64,000 bases of DNA from Methylobacterium jeotgali (GTDB taxonomy: Bacteria; Pseudomonadota; Alphaproteobacteria; Rhizobiales; Beijerinckiaceae), in assembly GCF_022179345.1 (NCBI RefSeq), contig NZ_BPQR01000038.1, forward strand, positions 32,349 through 96,348. Direction: 5' to 3'. Below, piece by piece: positions 45,027 through 53,094 of the stretch. Below the pieces are notes generated by a model. That model was not told the origin of the DNA. It ran no database searches and saw only the letters and a list, made by a program, of their open reading frames with translations. The position numbers were made by a program, and so were the translations under genes. The first letter of the stretch is position 1, and every line of letters begins with the position of its first letter.

Positions 45027-45965
45027 GTGTCCCAACCGCCGACCTGGGCGCCGACCCGCGCCGACCGGCCGGCCGCGATCCTCATCGCAGGGCCGACCGC
45101 CTCGGGCAAGTCGGCGCTCGCGACGGCGCTCGCCATCCGTCACGGGGGCGTCGTCGTCAACGCGGACTCGATGCAGGTCTACGCCGACCTGCGGGTGCTC
45201 AGCGCCCGTCCCACTCCGGAGGAGGAGGCGCGGGCGCCCCACCGGCTCTACGGCACGGTCGACGCCGCCGTGAACTTCTCCGCCGGGCACTACGCCCGCG
45301 CCGTGGCCGCGCTTCTCGAAGGGCTCGACGGACGGCTGCCGGTCTTCGTCGGCGGCACCGGGCTCTACTTCCGCGCCCTGGAGGAGGGGCTCTCCGATCT
45401 CCCGACCGTCCCGGAGGCGGTGCGCGCGGAAATCCGGGCCTTCTGCGAGGCGCGCGAGACGCCGGCCCTGCACGCGGCATTGGCCGAGCGGGACCCGCAA
45501 TCGGCCGGGACCCTGCGGCCGAGCGACCGGGCGCGGGTGATGCGGGCGCTCGAGATCCACGCCGCCACCGGCCGCTCGATCCTGGCGTTCCACGGCACCC
45601 GCGTGCCGGGCCCGCTCGCCGGGCGACCTTTGCGAAAAATCTTCCTGGCGCCGGAGCGGGAAGCCCTGCGGGCGCGCATCGACGCCCGCTTCCTGGCGAT
45701 GATGCAGGCTGGGGCTCTCGACGAGGCGCAAGCCTTACGCGAGCGCCGCCTCGATCCGATGCTTCCGGTGATGCGCGCCCACGGCGTGCCTGGACTCATC
45801 GCCCATCTCGACGGACGCATCTCCCGCGAGGAGGCGGTGGCGCGCGGGCAGGGCGACACCCGCCGCTATGCCAAGCGCCAGCTCACCTGGTTTCGCCACC
45901 AGATGGGCGATGCCTGGCAGTGGCAGAGCCCGGAGGCGGCGATGGCAGCCGCCCTCGCGGACTAG
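45027..45965 (+). CDS. miaA: tRNA dimethylallyltransferase MiaA
   Basis: A 312-residue enzyme that prenylates A37 of tRNAs reading UNN codons. It has the P-loop [16 protein letters not shown] (near 23), the DSMQVY motif, [14 protein letters not shown] and the C-terminal [17 protein letters not shown] 45027 is the most plausible start, just before MSQPPTWAP; an upstream start would run into the serB start region. Its promoter must overlap serB coding sequence. Confidence 0.94.
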   Translation: MSQPPTWAPTRADRPAAILIAGPTASGKSALATALAIRHGGVVVNADSMQVYADLRVLSARPTPEEEARAPHRLYGTVDAAVNFSAGHYARAVAALLEGLDGRLPVFVGGTGLYFRALEEGLSDLPTVPEAVRAEIRAFCEARETPALHAALAERDPQSAGTLRPSDRARVMRALEIHAATGRSILAFHGTRVPGPLAGRPLRKIFLAPEREALRARIDARFLAMMQAGALDEAQALRERRLDPMLPVMRAHGVPGLIAHLDGRISREEAVARGQGDTRRYAKRQLTWFRHQMGDAWQWQSPEAAMAAALAD

Positions 45966-45968
45966 GAT

Positions 45969-46835
45969 TCAGCGCTCCAGTCGCGCGATCAGGCTCGAGG
46001 TGTCCCAGCGGCCGCCGCCCATGCGCTGCACCTCGGCGTAGAACTGGTCGACCAGCGCGCTCACCGGCAGGGAGGCGCCGTTGCGGCGGCCCTCGTCGAG
46101 GAGGATGCCGAGGTCCTTGCGCATCCAGTCGACGGCGAAGCCGAAGTCGAAGCTGCCCGTGTCCATGCTCTTGCCGCGGTTCTCCATCTGCCAGGAGCCG
46201 GCCGCGCCCTTCGAGATCACCGCGAGCACGTCCTCGACCGAGAGCCCCGCGCGCTTGGCGAAGTGGATGCCCTCGGCCAAGCCCTGCACGAGGCCGGCGA
46301 TGCAGATCTGGTTGACCATCTTGGTGAGCTGGCCCGAGCCTGACGGGCCCATCAGGCGGCAGGCGCGGGCATAGGCGGCGACCACCGGCTCGACGCGGGC
46401 GTAGGCGTCCGCGTCGCCGCCGCACATCACGGTGAGCACGCCGTTCTCGGCGCCCGCCTGTCCGCCGGAGACCGGCGCGTCGATGAAGGCGAGGCCGCGC
46501 CCGCCGGCTTCCGCGGCGAGCTCGCGGGCCACCTCGGCCGAGGCCGTGGTGTGGTCGACGAACACGCTGCCGCGATCCATGCCGGCGAAGGCACCGTCCT
46601 CGCCGAGGGTCACGCCGCGCAGGTCGTCGTCGTTGCCCACGCAGGCGAACACGATCTCGGCCTCGCGCGCCGCCTCGCGGGGCGTCGCCGCGTGGGCGCC
46701 CCCATGGGCCTTCACCCAGGCCTCGGCCTTGGCGCCGGTGCGGTTGTAGACCGTGACCGCGTGGCCCTTCGCCGCGAGATGGCCCGCCATCGGGGCGCCC
46801 ATCACTCCGAGCCCGAGAAATGCGACCTTCGCCAT
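45969..46835 (-). CDS. NAD(P)-dependent beta-hydroxyacid dehydrogenase (3-hydroxyisobutyrate/tartronate-semialdehyde reductase type)
   Basis: A 288-residue Rossmann enzyme. Motifs are FLGLGVMGAPMAGHLAAKGH (nucleotide binding), DAPVSGGQAGAENGVLTVMC (substrate loop) and the catalytic Lys in GSGQLTKMVNQICIAG (near 170). Family members reduce or oxidise 3-hydroxyisobutyrate, tartronate semialdehyde or similar. No pathway neighbours separate these options. Convergent with miaA, 3 bases between stops. Confidence 0.88.
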   Translation of the reverse strand: MAKVAFLGLGVMGAPMAGHLAAKGHAVTVYNRTGAKAEAWVKAHGGAHAATPREAAREAEIVFACVGNDDDLRGVTLGEDGAFAGMDRGSVFVDHTTASAEVARELAAEAGGRGLAFIDAPVSGGQAGAENGVLTVMCGGDADAYARVEPVVAAYARACRLMGPSGSGQLTKMVNQICIAGLVQGLAEGIHFAKRAGLSVEDVLAVISKGAAGSWQMENRGKSMDTGSFDFGFAVDWMRKDLGILLDEGRRNGASLPVSALVDQFYAEVQRMGGGRWDTSSLIARLER

Positions 46836-47065
46836 CCATCCGTCTCCGGAGCGATCCCGTTGCCGCCGGCCGGCGGTCCAGGCGATCTAGGCTTCGGGTT
46901 CGGGGCCGTCAAAGGGCGTCTCCGGTCCCGGGAGAGCCGTCACTTCGCTACAACGCGCCGCCGCTGTCCGCGGGGCGTTTAAACGAAAGGTTTTCCTCGC
47001 GTTAAATTTTTGTCAGAACGCCCAATGAGGCCGGCCGCGAAGAGCCGCCTCGGAGCGAGGCGTCC

Positions 47066-49123
47066 ATGGGTGCGATTCAGAAACACGGGCCTTGGGCCCT
47101 GGTGGGGGCGCTCGGCGCCGCCGCGCTTGCCATCGTCGCGACGACCCGCGGCGAGACCGTCAACGCCCTCTGGGTCGTGGTGGCCGCGGTCTGCGTCTAC
47201 CTGATCGCCTACCGCTACTACTCGCTCTACATCGCCGAGAACGTGATGCGGCTCGACCCGGCCCGCCAGACGCCAGCGCATCGCCACAACGACGGCCTCG
47301 ACTACGTCCCCACCAACAAGACCGTCCTGTTCGGCCACCACTTCGCGGCGATCGCGGGCGCCGGCCCTCTCGTTGGCCCGGTGCTCGCCGCGCAGATGGG
47401 CTACCTGCCCGGCATGCTCTGGATCCTCGCCGGCGTGGTGCTGGCCGGCGCCGTGCAGGACTTCATGGTCCTGTTCATCTCCATGCGCCGCGACGGCCGC
47501 TCGCTCGGCGAGCTGATCCGGGCGGAGCTCGGCGTCATCCCCGGCGTGATCGCGCTGTTCGGCACCTTCCTGATCATGATCATCCTGCTCGCTGTGCTGG
47601 CCATGATCGTGGTCAAGGCGCTCGCGGAGAGCCCCTGGGGCACCTTCACCGTCGCGGCGACGATCCCGATCGCGATGCTGATGGGGCTCTACGCCCGCTA
47701 TGTCCGGCCCGGGAAGGTCGGCGAGGTCTCGGTCATCGGCTTCCTCCTGCTCATGGCCGCCATCGTCTACGGCGGCCGTATCGCCGCCGATCCCTACTGG
47801 GGCCCGGCCTTCACCTTCACCGGCGTGCAGCTCACTTGGATGCTGATCGGCTACGGGTTCGTCGCCGCCATCCTGCCCGTCTGGCTGCTGCTCGCCCCGC
47901 GCGACTACCTCTCGACCTTCCTCAAGATCGGCACCATCATCGGCCTGGCGCTGGGCATCGTCTTCGTCGCCCCGCACATGCAGATGCCGGCGATGACGAA
48001 GTTCGTGGACGGCACCGGCCCGGTCTGGGCGGGCAGCCTGTTCCCGTTCCTGTTCATCACCATCGCCTGCGGCGCCGTTTCCGGCTTCCACGCCCTGATC
48101 TCGTCGGGCACCACGCCGAAGCTCGTCGACAACGAGGTCGACACGCGCTTCATCGGCTACGGCGGCATGCTCATGGAGAGCTTCGTCGCGATCATGGCGC
48201 TCGTCGCCGCGAGCGTGATCGATCCGGGCATCTACTTCACCATGAACTCGCCGGGCGCCCTGCTCGGCACCACGCCCGAGACCGCGGCGGCGGCCGTGAC
48301 CAATCTCGGCTTCCCGATCGCGCCTGAGGTGATCGCCCAGACCGCCAAGGACGTCGGCGAGCACTCGATCATCTCGCGCACCGGCGGCGCCCCGACGCTC
48401 GCGGTCGGCATGGCCCACATCATCTCCTCGGCCATCGGCGGCAAGGCGATGATGGCCTTCTGGTACCACTTCGCGATCCTGTTCGAGGCGCTGTTCATCC
48501 TCACCGCCGTCGATGCGGGCACGCGGGCCGGCCGCTTCATGCTGCAGGACCTGCTCGGCCTCGTCTCGCCGGCCTTCAAGGATACCACGTCCTGGGTGCC
48601 GAGCGTGCTCGCCACTGCGCTCTGTGTGGGGGCCTGGGGCTACTTCCTCTACCAGGGCGTCACGGACCCGCTCGGCGGCATCTACACCCTCTGGCCGCTC
48701 TTCGGCATCTCGAACCAGATGCTGGCGGCGGTGGCGCTGACGCTCGCGACGGTGGTGATCTTCAAGATGAAGCGCGAGCGCTACGCGTTCGTGACCATCA
48801 TCCCGACCGTGTGGCTGTGCATCTGCACGCTGACCGCCGGCTGGCAGAAGATCTTCTCGCCCGACCCGAAGATCGGCTTCCTCTCCCACGCGGACCGGTT
48901 CTCGGCGGCTATCGCCGAGGGCAAGGTGCTGGGTCCGGCCAAGAACATGGCCGACATGCACAAGATCGTCTTCAACGATCGCGTGGACGCCGTGCTCGCG
49001 GTGCTCTTCGTCGGCCTCGTCCTGGCGATCGTGGTGTTCGGCACGATGGCCTGCATCAAGGCCTACCGGGCCGACCGCTGGACGGCTCTCGAGGCCGATC
49101 CGAAGCTCGCCCCGGCGGAGTGA
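47066..49123 (+). CDS. cstA: CstA-family peptide/pyruvate transporter
   Basis: A 685-residue protein with about 16-18 membrane segments, normal for CstA. Conserved blocks include HNDGLDYVPTNKTVLFGHHF, AIAGAGPLVGPVLAAQMGYL, PGMLWILAGVVLAGAVQDFM and SSGTTPKLVDNEVDTRFIGY. CstA proteins import peptides or pyruvate during carbon limitation. Preceded by 230 bases with no gene. It is followed 7 bases later by its usual small partner. Confidence 0.95.
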   Translation: MGAIQKHGPWALVGALGAAALAIVATTRGETVNALWVVVAAVCVYLIAYRYYSLYIAENVMRLDPARQTPAHRHNDGLDYVPTNKTVLFGHHFAAIAGAGPLVGPVLAAQMGYLPGMLWILAGVVLAGAVQDFMVLFISMRRDGRSLGELIRAELGVIPGVIALFGTFLIMIILLAVLAMIVVKALAESPWGTFTVAATIPIAMLMGLYARYVRPGKVGEVSVIGFLLLMAAIVYGGRIAADPYWGPAFTFTGVQLTWMLIGYGFVAAILPVWLLLAPRDYLSTFLKIGTIIGLALGIVFVAPHMQMPAMTKFVDGTGPVWAGSLFPFLFITIACGAVSGFHALISSGTTPKLVDNEVDTRFIGYGGMLMESFVAIMALVAASVIDPGIYFTMNSPGALLGTTPETAAAAVTNLGFPIAPEVIAQTAKDVGEHSIISRTGGAPTLAVGMAHIISSAIGGKAMMAFWYHFAILFEALFILTAVDAGTRAGRFMLQDLLGLVSPAFKDTTSWVPSVLATALCVGAWGYFLYQGVTDPLGGIYTLWPLFGISNQMLAAVALTLATVVIFKMKRERYAFVTIIPTVWLCICTLTAGWQKIFSPDPKIGFLSHADRFSAAIAEGKVLGPAKNMADMHKIVFNDRVDAVLAVLFVGLVLAIVVFGTMACIKAYRADRWTALEADPKLAPAE

Positions 49124-49130
49124 GGCTGAC

Positions 49131-49355
49131 ATGACCGCACCGGCGCAGAGCTTTCGCGACCGCCTGAAGGCGTTCAACAAATGCGTCTGCGACGGGGCGC
49201 GGCTGATGGTGGGGCAGGGCGACTACGGCACCTACGTCGCCCACATTGCGAAGACCCATCCCGATCAGGCGCCGATGACCGAGCGGGAGTTCTTCCGGAA
49301 CCGGGAGAACGCCCGCTTCGGCGTCGGCAACAGCTCCGGCTTCCGCTGCTGCTGA
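49131..49355 (+). CDS. YbdD/YjiX family protein, CstA partner
   Basis: A 74-residue soluble protein with the family signature (AFNKCVCDGARLMVGQGDYG; then MTEREFFRNRENARFGVGNS) and a double-Cys end. YbdD-type proteins are encoded next to CstA-type carriers and are needed for their uptake activity. The 7-base gap to cstA implies co-translation. Confidence 0.93.
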   Translation: MTAPAQSFRDRLKAFNKCVCDGARLMVGQGDYGTYVAHIAKTHPDQAPMTEREFFRNRENARFGVGNSSGFRCC

Positions 49356-49435
49356 GACGGGATCGGGGCCGGGCCCGGCACTCTTTTCGCCCTCGGCGCG
49401 TTCCCACCCGGATGCGGCGTCGAGGGAGACCGAGG

Positions 49436-49633
49436 GTGACGGAGCAGGTGGGCGAGCGGCCGGAGCCGGCCAGGGTCGCGATCGAAGAGCCCTGGGAGCG
49501 GGCCTACTGGGCGCGCCGCTTCATGGTGCCCGTCGAGCGGATCGAGGCCGCCGTCGCGCAGGTCGGCGGCGATCCGGCGACCGTCGCCGCCCATCTCGGC
49601 CGCGAATGGCCGGGACACGAGCCCCTGGTCTGA
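49436..49633 (+). CDS. DUF3606 family small protein
   Basis: A 65-residue protein. Start at GTG 49436 is supported by GAGG upstream. The pattern WERAYWARRFMVPVERIEAA followed by VAQVGGDPATVAAHLGREWP matches DUF3606, a short helical domain with a WT/W..F.V....I..A....G motif. Function is unknown. It stands alone, 80 bases after the CstA partner. Confidence 0.75.
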   Translation: MTEQVGERPEPARVAIEEPWERAYWARRFMVPVERIEAAVAQVGGDPATVAAHLGREWPGHEPLV

Positions 49634-49773
49634 CACGTGCGGAGGCGGTGCGTTTCCTCGCCGCCCGCACGATCTTCCCGCCCGGGCCGTCGAATCCCGG
49701 TGGGCACGCCCCTCACGGCGCTTGACTTGGCGGCGCCGCAGCCCATCCCTCTGCCGTTGAGCGGGAGGCGGGC

Positions 49774-50208
49774 ATGAGCATCTTTCAGGACGCGATCCTT
49801 CGGTTCGGCCGGACCATCATGTCCTATGCCGGCGACGCGGTGTTCCTCCAGGGCGCGGTCTCGGCGGCAGCCAACGTCATCATCGCCGACGGCGACGTGG
49901 ACGAGGAGGAGGTCGAGGCGGCGATCGCCGGCATGCGTGCGAACCCGATCCTCGAGAAATCCTACGACACGCTGCGCATCGAGCAGGAGCTCTACGAGGC
50001 GATCGCCCGCGCCAAGACCCGCGCCGGCCGCATCGAGAACCTCCGGTTCTGCGAGGCCCTGGCGGAACGGCCCCTGTCGCAGCGGCAGGACGTGTTCCTG
50101 ATCGCGGCGGACGTCGCCGATTTCGGCGGCATCAGCGAGGTCGAGCACAAGGCGCTCGACGAGATCGCGCTGTCGCTCAAGGTCGAGAAGTCCGCGCTGT
50201 TGCGCTGA
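49774..50208 (+). CDS. TerB-family protein
   Basis: A 144-residue all-helical protein with the TerB-like acidic site (AANVIIADGDVDEEEVEAAI near residue 35; then IAADVADFGGISEVEHKALD near 112). Two acidic clusters suggest divalent metal binding. TerB domains occur in tellurite-resistance and stress-response systems, but no other ter genes are near. A TTGACT box at about 49721 could be a promoter -35. Confidence 0.88.
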   Translation: MSIFQDAILRFGRTIMSYAGDAVFLQGAVSAAANVIIADGDVDEEEVEAAIAGMRANPILEKSYDTLRIEQELYEAIARAKTRAGRIENLRFCEALAERPLSQRQDVFLIAADVADFGGISEVEHKALDEIALSLKVEKSALLR

Positions 50209-50233
50209 GGGCCGAGTTCTCCGGCAAATGCGT

Positions 50234-50271
50234 TTGGCTAGTCTTTGGACCGTACCAATGGCCCTAGCCAA
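50234..50271. repeat. Nested hairpin between terB-like and DUF898 genes
   Basis: TTGGCTAG (50234-50241) pairs with CTAGCCAA (50264-50271), with inner TTGG/CCAA. It may be a terminator or RNA-processing hairpin; no clear T-run. Confidence 0.35.
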
Positions 50272-50321
50272 CGTCACCGAAGCTGTCTAGCTTCCGCCGC
50301 GATCCTGCAAGGGGAGTAGGC

Positions 50322-51623
50322 ATGGAATCCGTTGCCGGCCACATCGACGGGGCTCCGCGTCCCTCAGGCGCCATCACCTTCGATCGCAGCCTCAAGGGTC
50401 TCACGGGGATTGCAGTCAAGGGCTTCCTGCTCTCGCTGATCACCTTCGGCATCTACCGGTTCTGGTACATCACCAACCTGCGGCGCTACTTCTGGAGCCG
50501 CACCACCGTCGACGGCAGCCCGGGCGAGTACACCGGCACCGGCAAGGAGCTGTTCCTCGGCTTCCTCGTCGCCCTGGCGATCCTGGTGCCGATCTACATC
50601 GCGATCTTCGCGCTCTCGCTGATGAGCCCGGCGCTCGCGGCCTTCGGCGGCGTGCTCTCCTTCGTGATCCTCTACCTGCTCGGCCAGTACGCGATCTATC
50701 GCGGGCGCCGCTACCGGGCGAGCCGCACCCTGTGGCGCGGCATCCGCCTGGGCCAGGACGGCTCCGCCTGGGCCTATGCCGGGATGGCGGCCGGATGGTC
50801 GCTCCTGACCGTCGTCACCCTCGGCCTCGCCTTCCCCTTCATGCGCGCGAGCCTGGAGCGCTACCGCATCCGCCACACGCTGATCGGCACCGCGCGGATG
50901 GACTCGACCGCGCGCGGCACGCAGCTCCTGCCCTACTGGCTGGTCTTCTACGGCGTCGTGCTGCTGCCGCTGCTGGCCGCCGCCGCCTACTTCCTCGTGG
51001 CGGCGGGCTTCAAGATCCCCACCGATCTGATGGTGGCGAAGCCCGGCAAGCCCGGCGACTTCATCATGAACCCAACCTACGCGGGCACGCCCGTCGCCAC
51101 CGCGCTCACGGTGCTGGGCTTCATCGGCCCGGTCGGGGTCATCGCTGCGCTGCTGCTGATCCCGTTCTACCGGGCGCGGGAGACGCGCCTGTTCATGAAC
51201 GCGGCGAGCCTCGGCTCCGTCACGCTCTCCTCGACGCTGCGCGCGCGCCAGTTCTACTGGCCCTACATCGTCTACTTCCTGTCGATCCTGGGGTTCTTCC
51301 TGGTGATCGTGCTCGTCTTCCTCGGCCTCGGCCTGCTGATCGGCCTCGGCGGGGGCCGCGAGCCCGGCGGCTTCAGCGCCGTGCATGCGCTGCTGCTCTT
51401 CACGACGCTCGCCGCCTATCTCGGCGCCGGTCTCCTCTTCGCGGTGCTCTACGTGCGCATCATCCAGGCCCGGCTCTGGGCCGCGGTCGCGGAGTCGACG
51501 CAGGTCCACGGCACGGAGGCGCTCGCGCAGATCGTCGCCTCGAGCCGGGCGCCGGCCAGCGGCCTCAACGAGGGTCTCGCCGACGCCCTCGACGTCGGCG
51601 GCGCGCTGCAGATCGGGTTCTAG
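50322..51623 (+). CDS. DUF898 (YjgN-like) polytopic membrane protein
   Basis: A 433-residue protein with about 8 hydrophobic segments. DUF898 features appear twice: FLLSLITFGIYRFWYITNLR with YFWSRTTVDGSPGEYTGTGK near the N-terminus, and TLRARQFYWPYIVYFLSILG in the second half. Function is unknown. It is typically paired with an M48 metallopeptidase carrying a DUF7092-like N-domain, as here (143 bases downstream, separated by two hairpins). Confidence 0.85.
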   Translation: MESVAGHIDGAPRPSGAITFDRSLKGLTGIAVKGFLLSLITFGIYRFWYITNLRRYFWSRTTVDGSPGEYTGTGKELFLGFLVALAILVPIYIAIFALSLMSPALAAFGGVLSFVILYLLGQYAIYRGRRYRASRTLWRGIRLGQDGSAWAYAGMAAGWSLLTVVTLGLAFPFMRASLERYRIRHTLIGTARMDSTARGTQLLPYWLVFYGVVLLPLLAAAAYFLVAAGFKIPTDLMVAKPGKPGDFIMNPTYAGTPVATALTVLGFIGPVGVIAALLLIPFYRARETRLFMNAASLGSVTLSSTLRARQFYWPYIVYFLSILGFFLVIVLVFLGLGLLIGLGGGREPGGFSAVHALLLFTTLAAYLGAGLLFAVLYVRIIQARLWAAVAESTQVHGTEALAQIVASSRAPASGLNEGLADALDVGGALQIGF

Positions 51624-51624
51624 A

Positions 51625-51668
51625 GTTGGTCCAGGAGAAGTGGACCCCGGTTCTCCGTCAGGACCAAC
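51625..51668. repeat. Inverted repeat 1 downstream of DUF898 gene
   Basis: GTTGGTCC-a-GGAGAA (51625-51639) pairs with TTCTCC-gtca-GGACCAAC (51651-51668). It begins 1 base after the DUF898 stop. No T-run follows. Confidence 0.55.
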
Positions 51669-51684
51669 GATCCGACGAGAACTC

Positions 51685-51724
51685 AGGGTCTGTCAGGCGT
51701 TTCAACAAGCACCTGACAGACCCT
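51685..51724. repeat. Inverted repeat 2 upstream of M48 protease gene
   Basis: AGGGTCTGTCAGG (51685-51697) and CCTGACAGACCCT (51712-51724) form a perfect 13-bp stem with a 14-base loop. With repeat 1 it fills the DUF898-M48 gap. It may be a dispersed intergenic repeat or a processing site. Confidence 0.6.
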
Positions 51725-51766
51725 AGAGCGTTCGCAGTAGGCGATTCCTCGCCGACGGCGGCCTAG

Positions 51767-52939
51767 ATGCAGCCCATCACCGCCACCGGCGCCTGCTTCG
51801 ACGGGGTGAGCGCCCGCCCGTACCCGGTCACGATCCGCGTCACGGACCGCTTTGAGGTCCGTGGCGAGGGGGTCTTTCACGACTGGAACCTCCTCGACCT
51901 GCGCGCCGCCGACGCCGCTGCGCCGCTGATGCGGGTCGGCCCCGTCGGCAGCCTGATCCGGGTCGAGTTCACGGACGCGACGCTCGCCGCGGTGCTGCCG
52001 CTGCGCTGCCCCGACCTCGCCCGGCGCGAGAGCGAGGAGGGCGGCACGCTGCGCCTCGTGCTCTGGTCGATCGCGGCCGGCGTCTCCGTGATCCTCGTCG
52101 CCCTGTTCGGCGTGCCGCTGCTCGCCGGCGTGCTCGCGCCGATGGTTCCGGATGCCGTCGAGGAGAGGCTCGGCGCCGCGGTCGAGGGCCAGATCGTCGA
52201 CATCCTCGGCAAGCCGCCGCTCTGCACCGAGGCTGCCGGCAAGGCCGCCCTCGATCGGCTCGTCGCCAAGCTCGTCGCCGGCCGCGGCCTTCCGGGCAGC
52301 GTCAGCGTCACGGTCCGCCGGCACAAGATGGCCAACGCCCTCACGCTGCCCGGCGCGCGGGTGATCATGCTCTCGGACGTGCTCGTGAAATCCGAGACAC
52401 CGGACGAGTTCGCCGCGATCCTCGCCCACGAACTCGGCCACGTCGCCACCCGCGACCCGACCCGCTCGCTGATCCAGAGCTCCGGCACCGCCTTCCTGCT
52501 CAGCCTCGTGTTCGGCGACCTCACCGGCTCGACCATCATCGTCGCGGCGGGGCAGGCGATCGTCTCGGCCGGCTACAGCCGCGATGCCGAGCGCCGGGCC
52601 GACGCCTACGCCGTCGACACCCTGAACGCCGCCGGCGGCAACGGCGCGGCCCTGGCCTCGATCCTCGAGCGCATCGCCAAGGACGGGGACAGCGAGACGG
52701 GCGCCTTCCTGCGCAGTCATCCCTTCACCCGCGAGCGGGCGGCCTCGATCCGCGAGCGGGCGGGCCCCGAGGCAGCGGGCCGGCGCATCATCGCCGAGGC
52801 GGACTGGGTGGCTTTGAAGGGCATCTGCCCCGGCCTGCCCGCCGCCAAGCCCTCCGAGAGCAAACCTTCCGAGAGCAAGCCGAAGCCGCCGGGCCCCCGC
52901 CGCGAGCGCAAGGCGCCCGACGAGCCGGTCGACCTGTAG
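51767..52939 (+). CDS. M48-family zinc metallopeptidase with N-terminal domain
   Basis: A 390-residue protein. Residues about 1-80 form a beta-rich DUF7092-like domain (ATGACFDGVSARPYPVTIRV). One membrane segment follows (LWSIAAGVSVILVALFGVPL, about 97-120), then the peptidase with zinc site HELGH (LAHELGHVATRDPTR, near 225) and the third ligand in RRADAYAVDTL. The C-terminal tail holds a duplicated ESKPSESKP. It is the partner of the upstream DUF898 protein; probably envelope quality control. Confidence 0.9.
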   Translation: MQPITATGACFDGVSARPYPVTIRVTDRFEVRGEGVFHDWNLLDLRAADAAAPLMRVGPVGSLIRVEFTDATLAAVLPLRCPDLARRESEEGGTLRLVLWSIAAGVSVILVALFGVPLLAGVLAPMVPDAVEERLGAAVEGQIVDILGKPPLCTEAAGKAALDRLVAKLVAGRGLPGSVSVTVRRHKMANALTLPGARVIMLSDVLVKSETPDEFAAILAHELGHVATRDPTRSLIQSSGTAFLLSLVFGDLTGSTIIVAAGQAIVSAGYSRDAERRADAYAVDTLNAAGGNGAALASILERIAKDGDSETGAFLRSHPFTRERAASIRERAGPEAAGRRIIAEADWVALKGICPGLPAAKPSESKPSESKPKPPGPRRERKAPDEPVDL

Positions 52940-53094
52940 CGGCGCGCCTGCGGCAACGGGGCGCCTACGCGCGTCGGGCATAGACATTCTCCGGCAACAT
53001 TTCGGAGATTGTCTCTCCCCCTGTATGCAGCATGCAGGGGCTGGCGCCGGCCGGGAGGCAGCGCGCGGCGGGCGGCACGGGCACCAAGGGCGGC

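Noticed and set aside
46979..49180. A 733-codon minus-strand open frame opposite cstA
   Set aside because: Same composition artefact. CstA on the plus strand has all family motifs.
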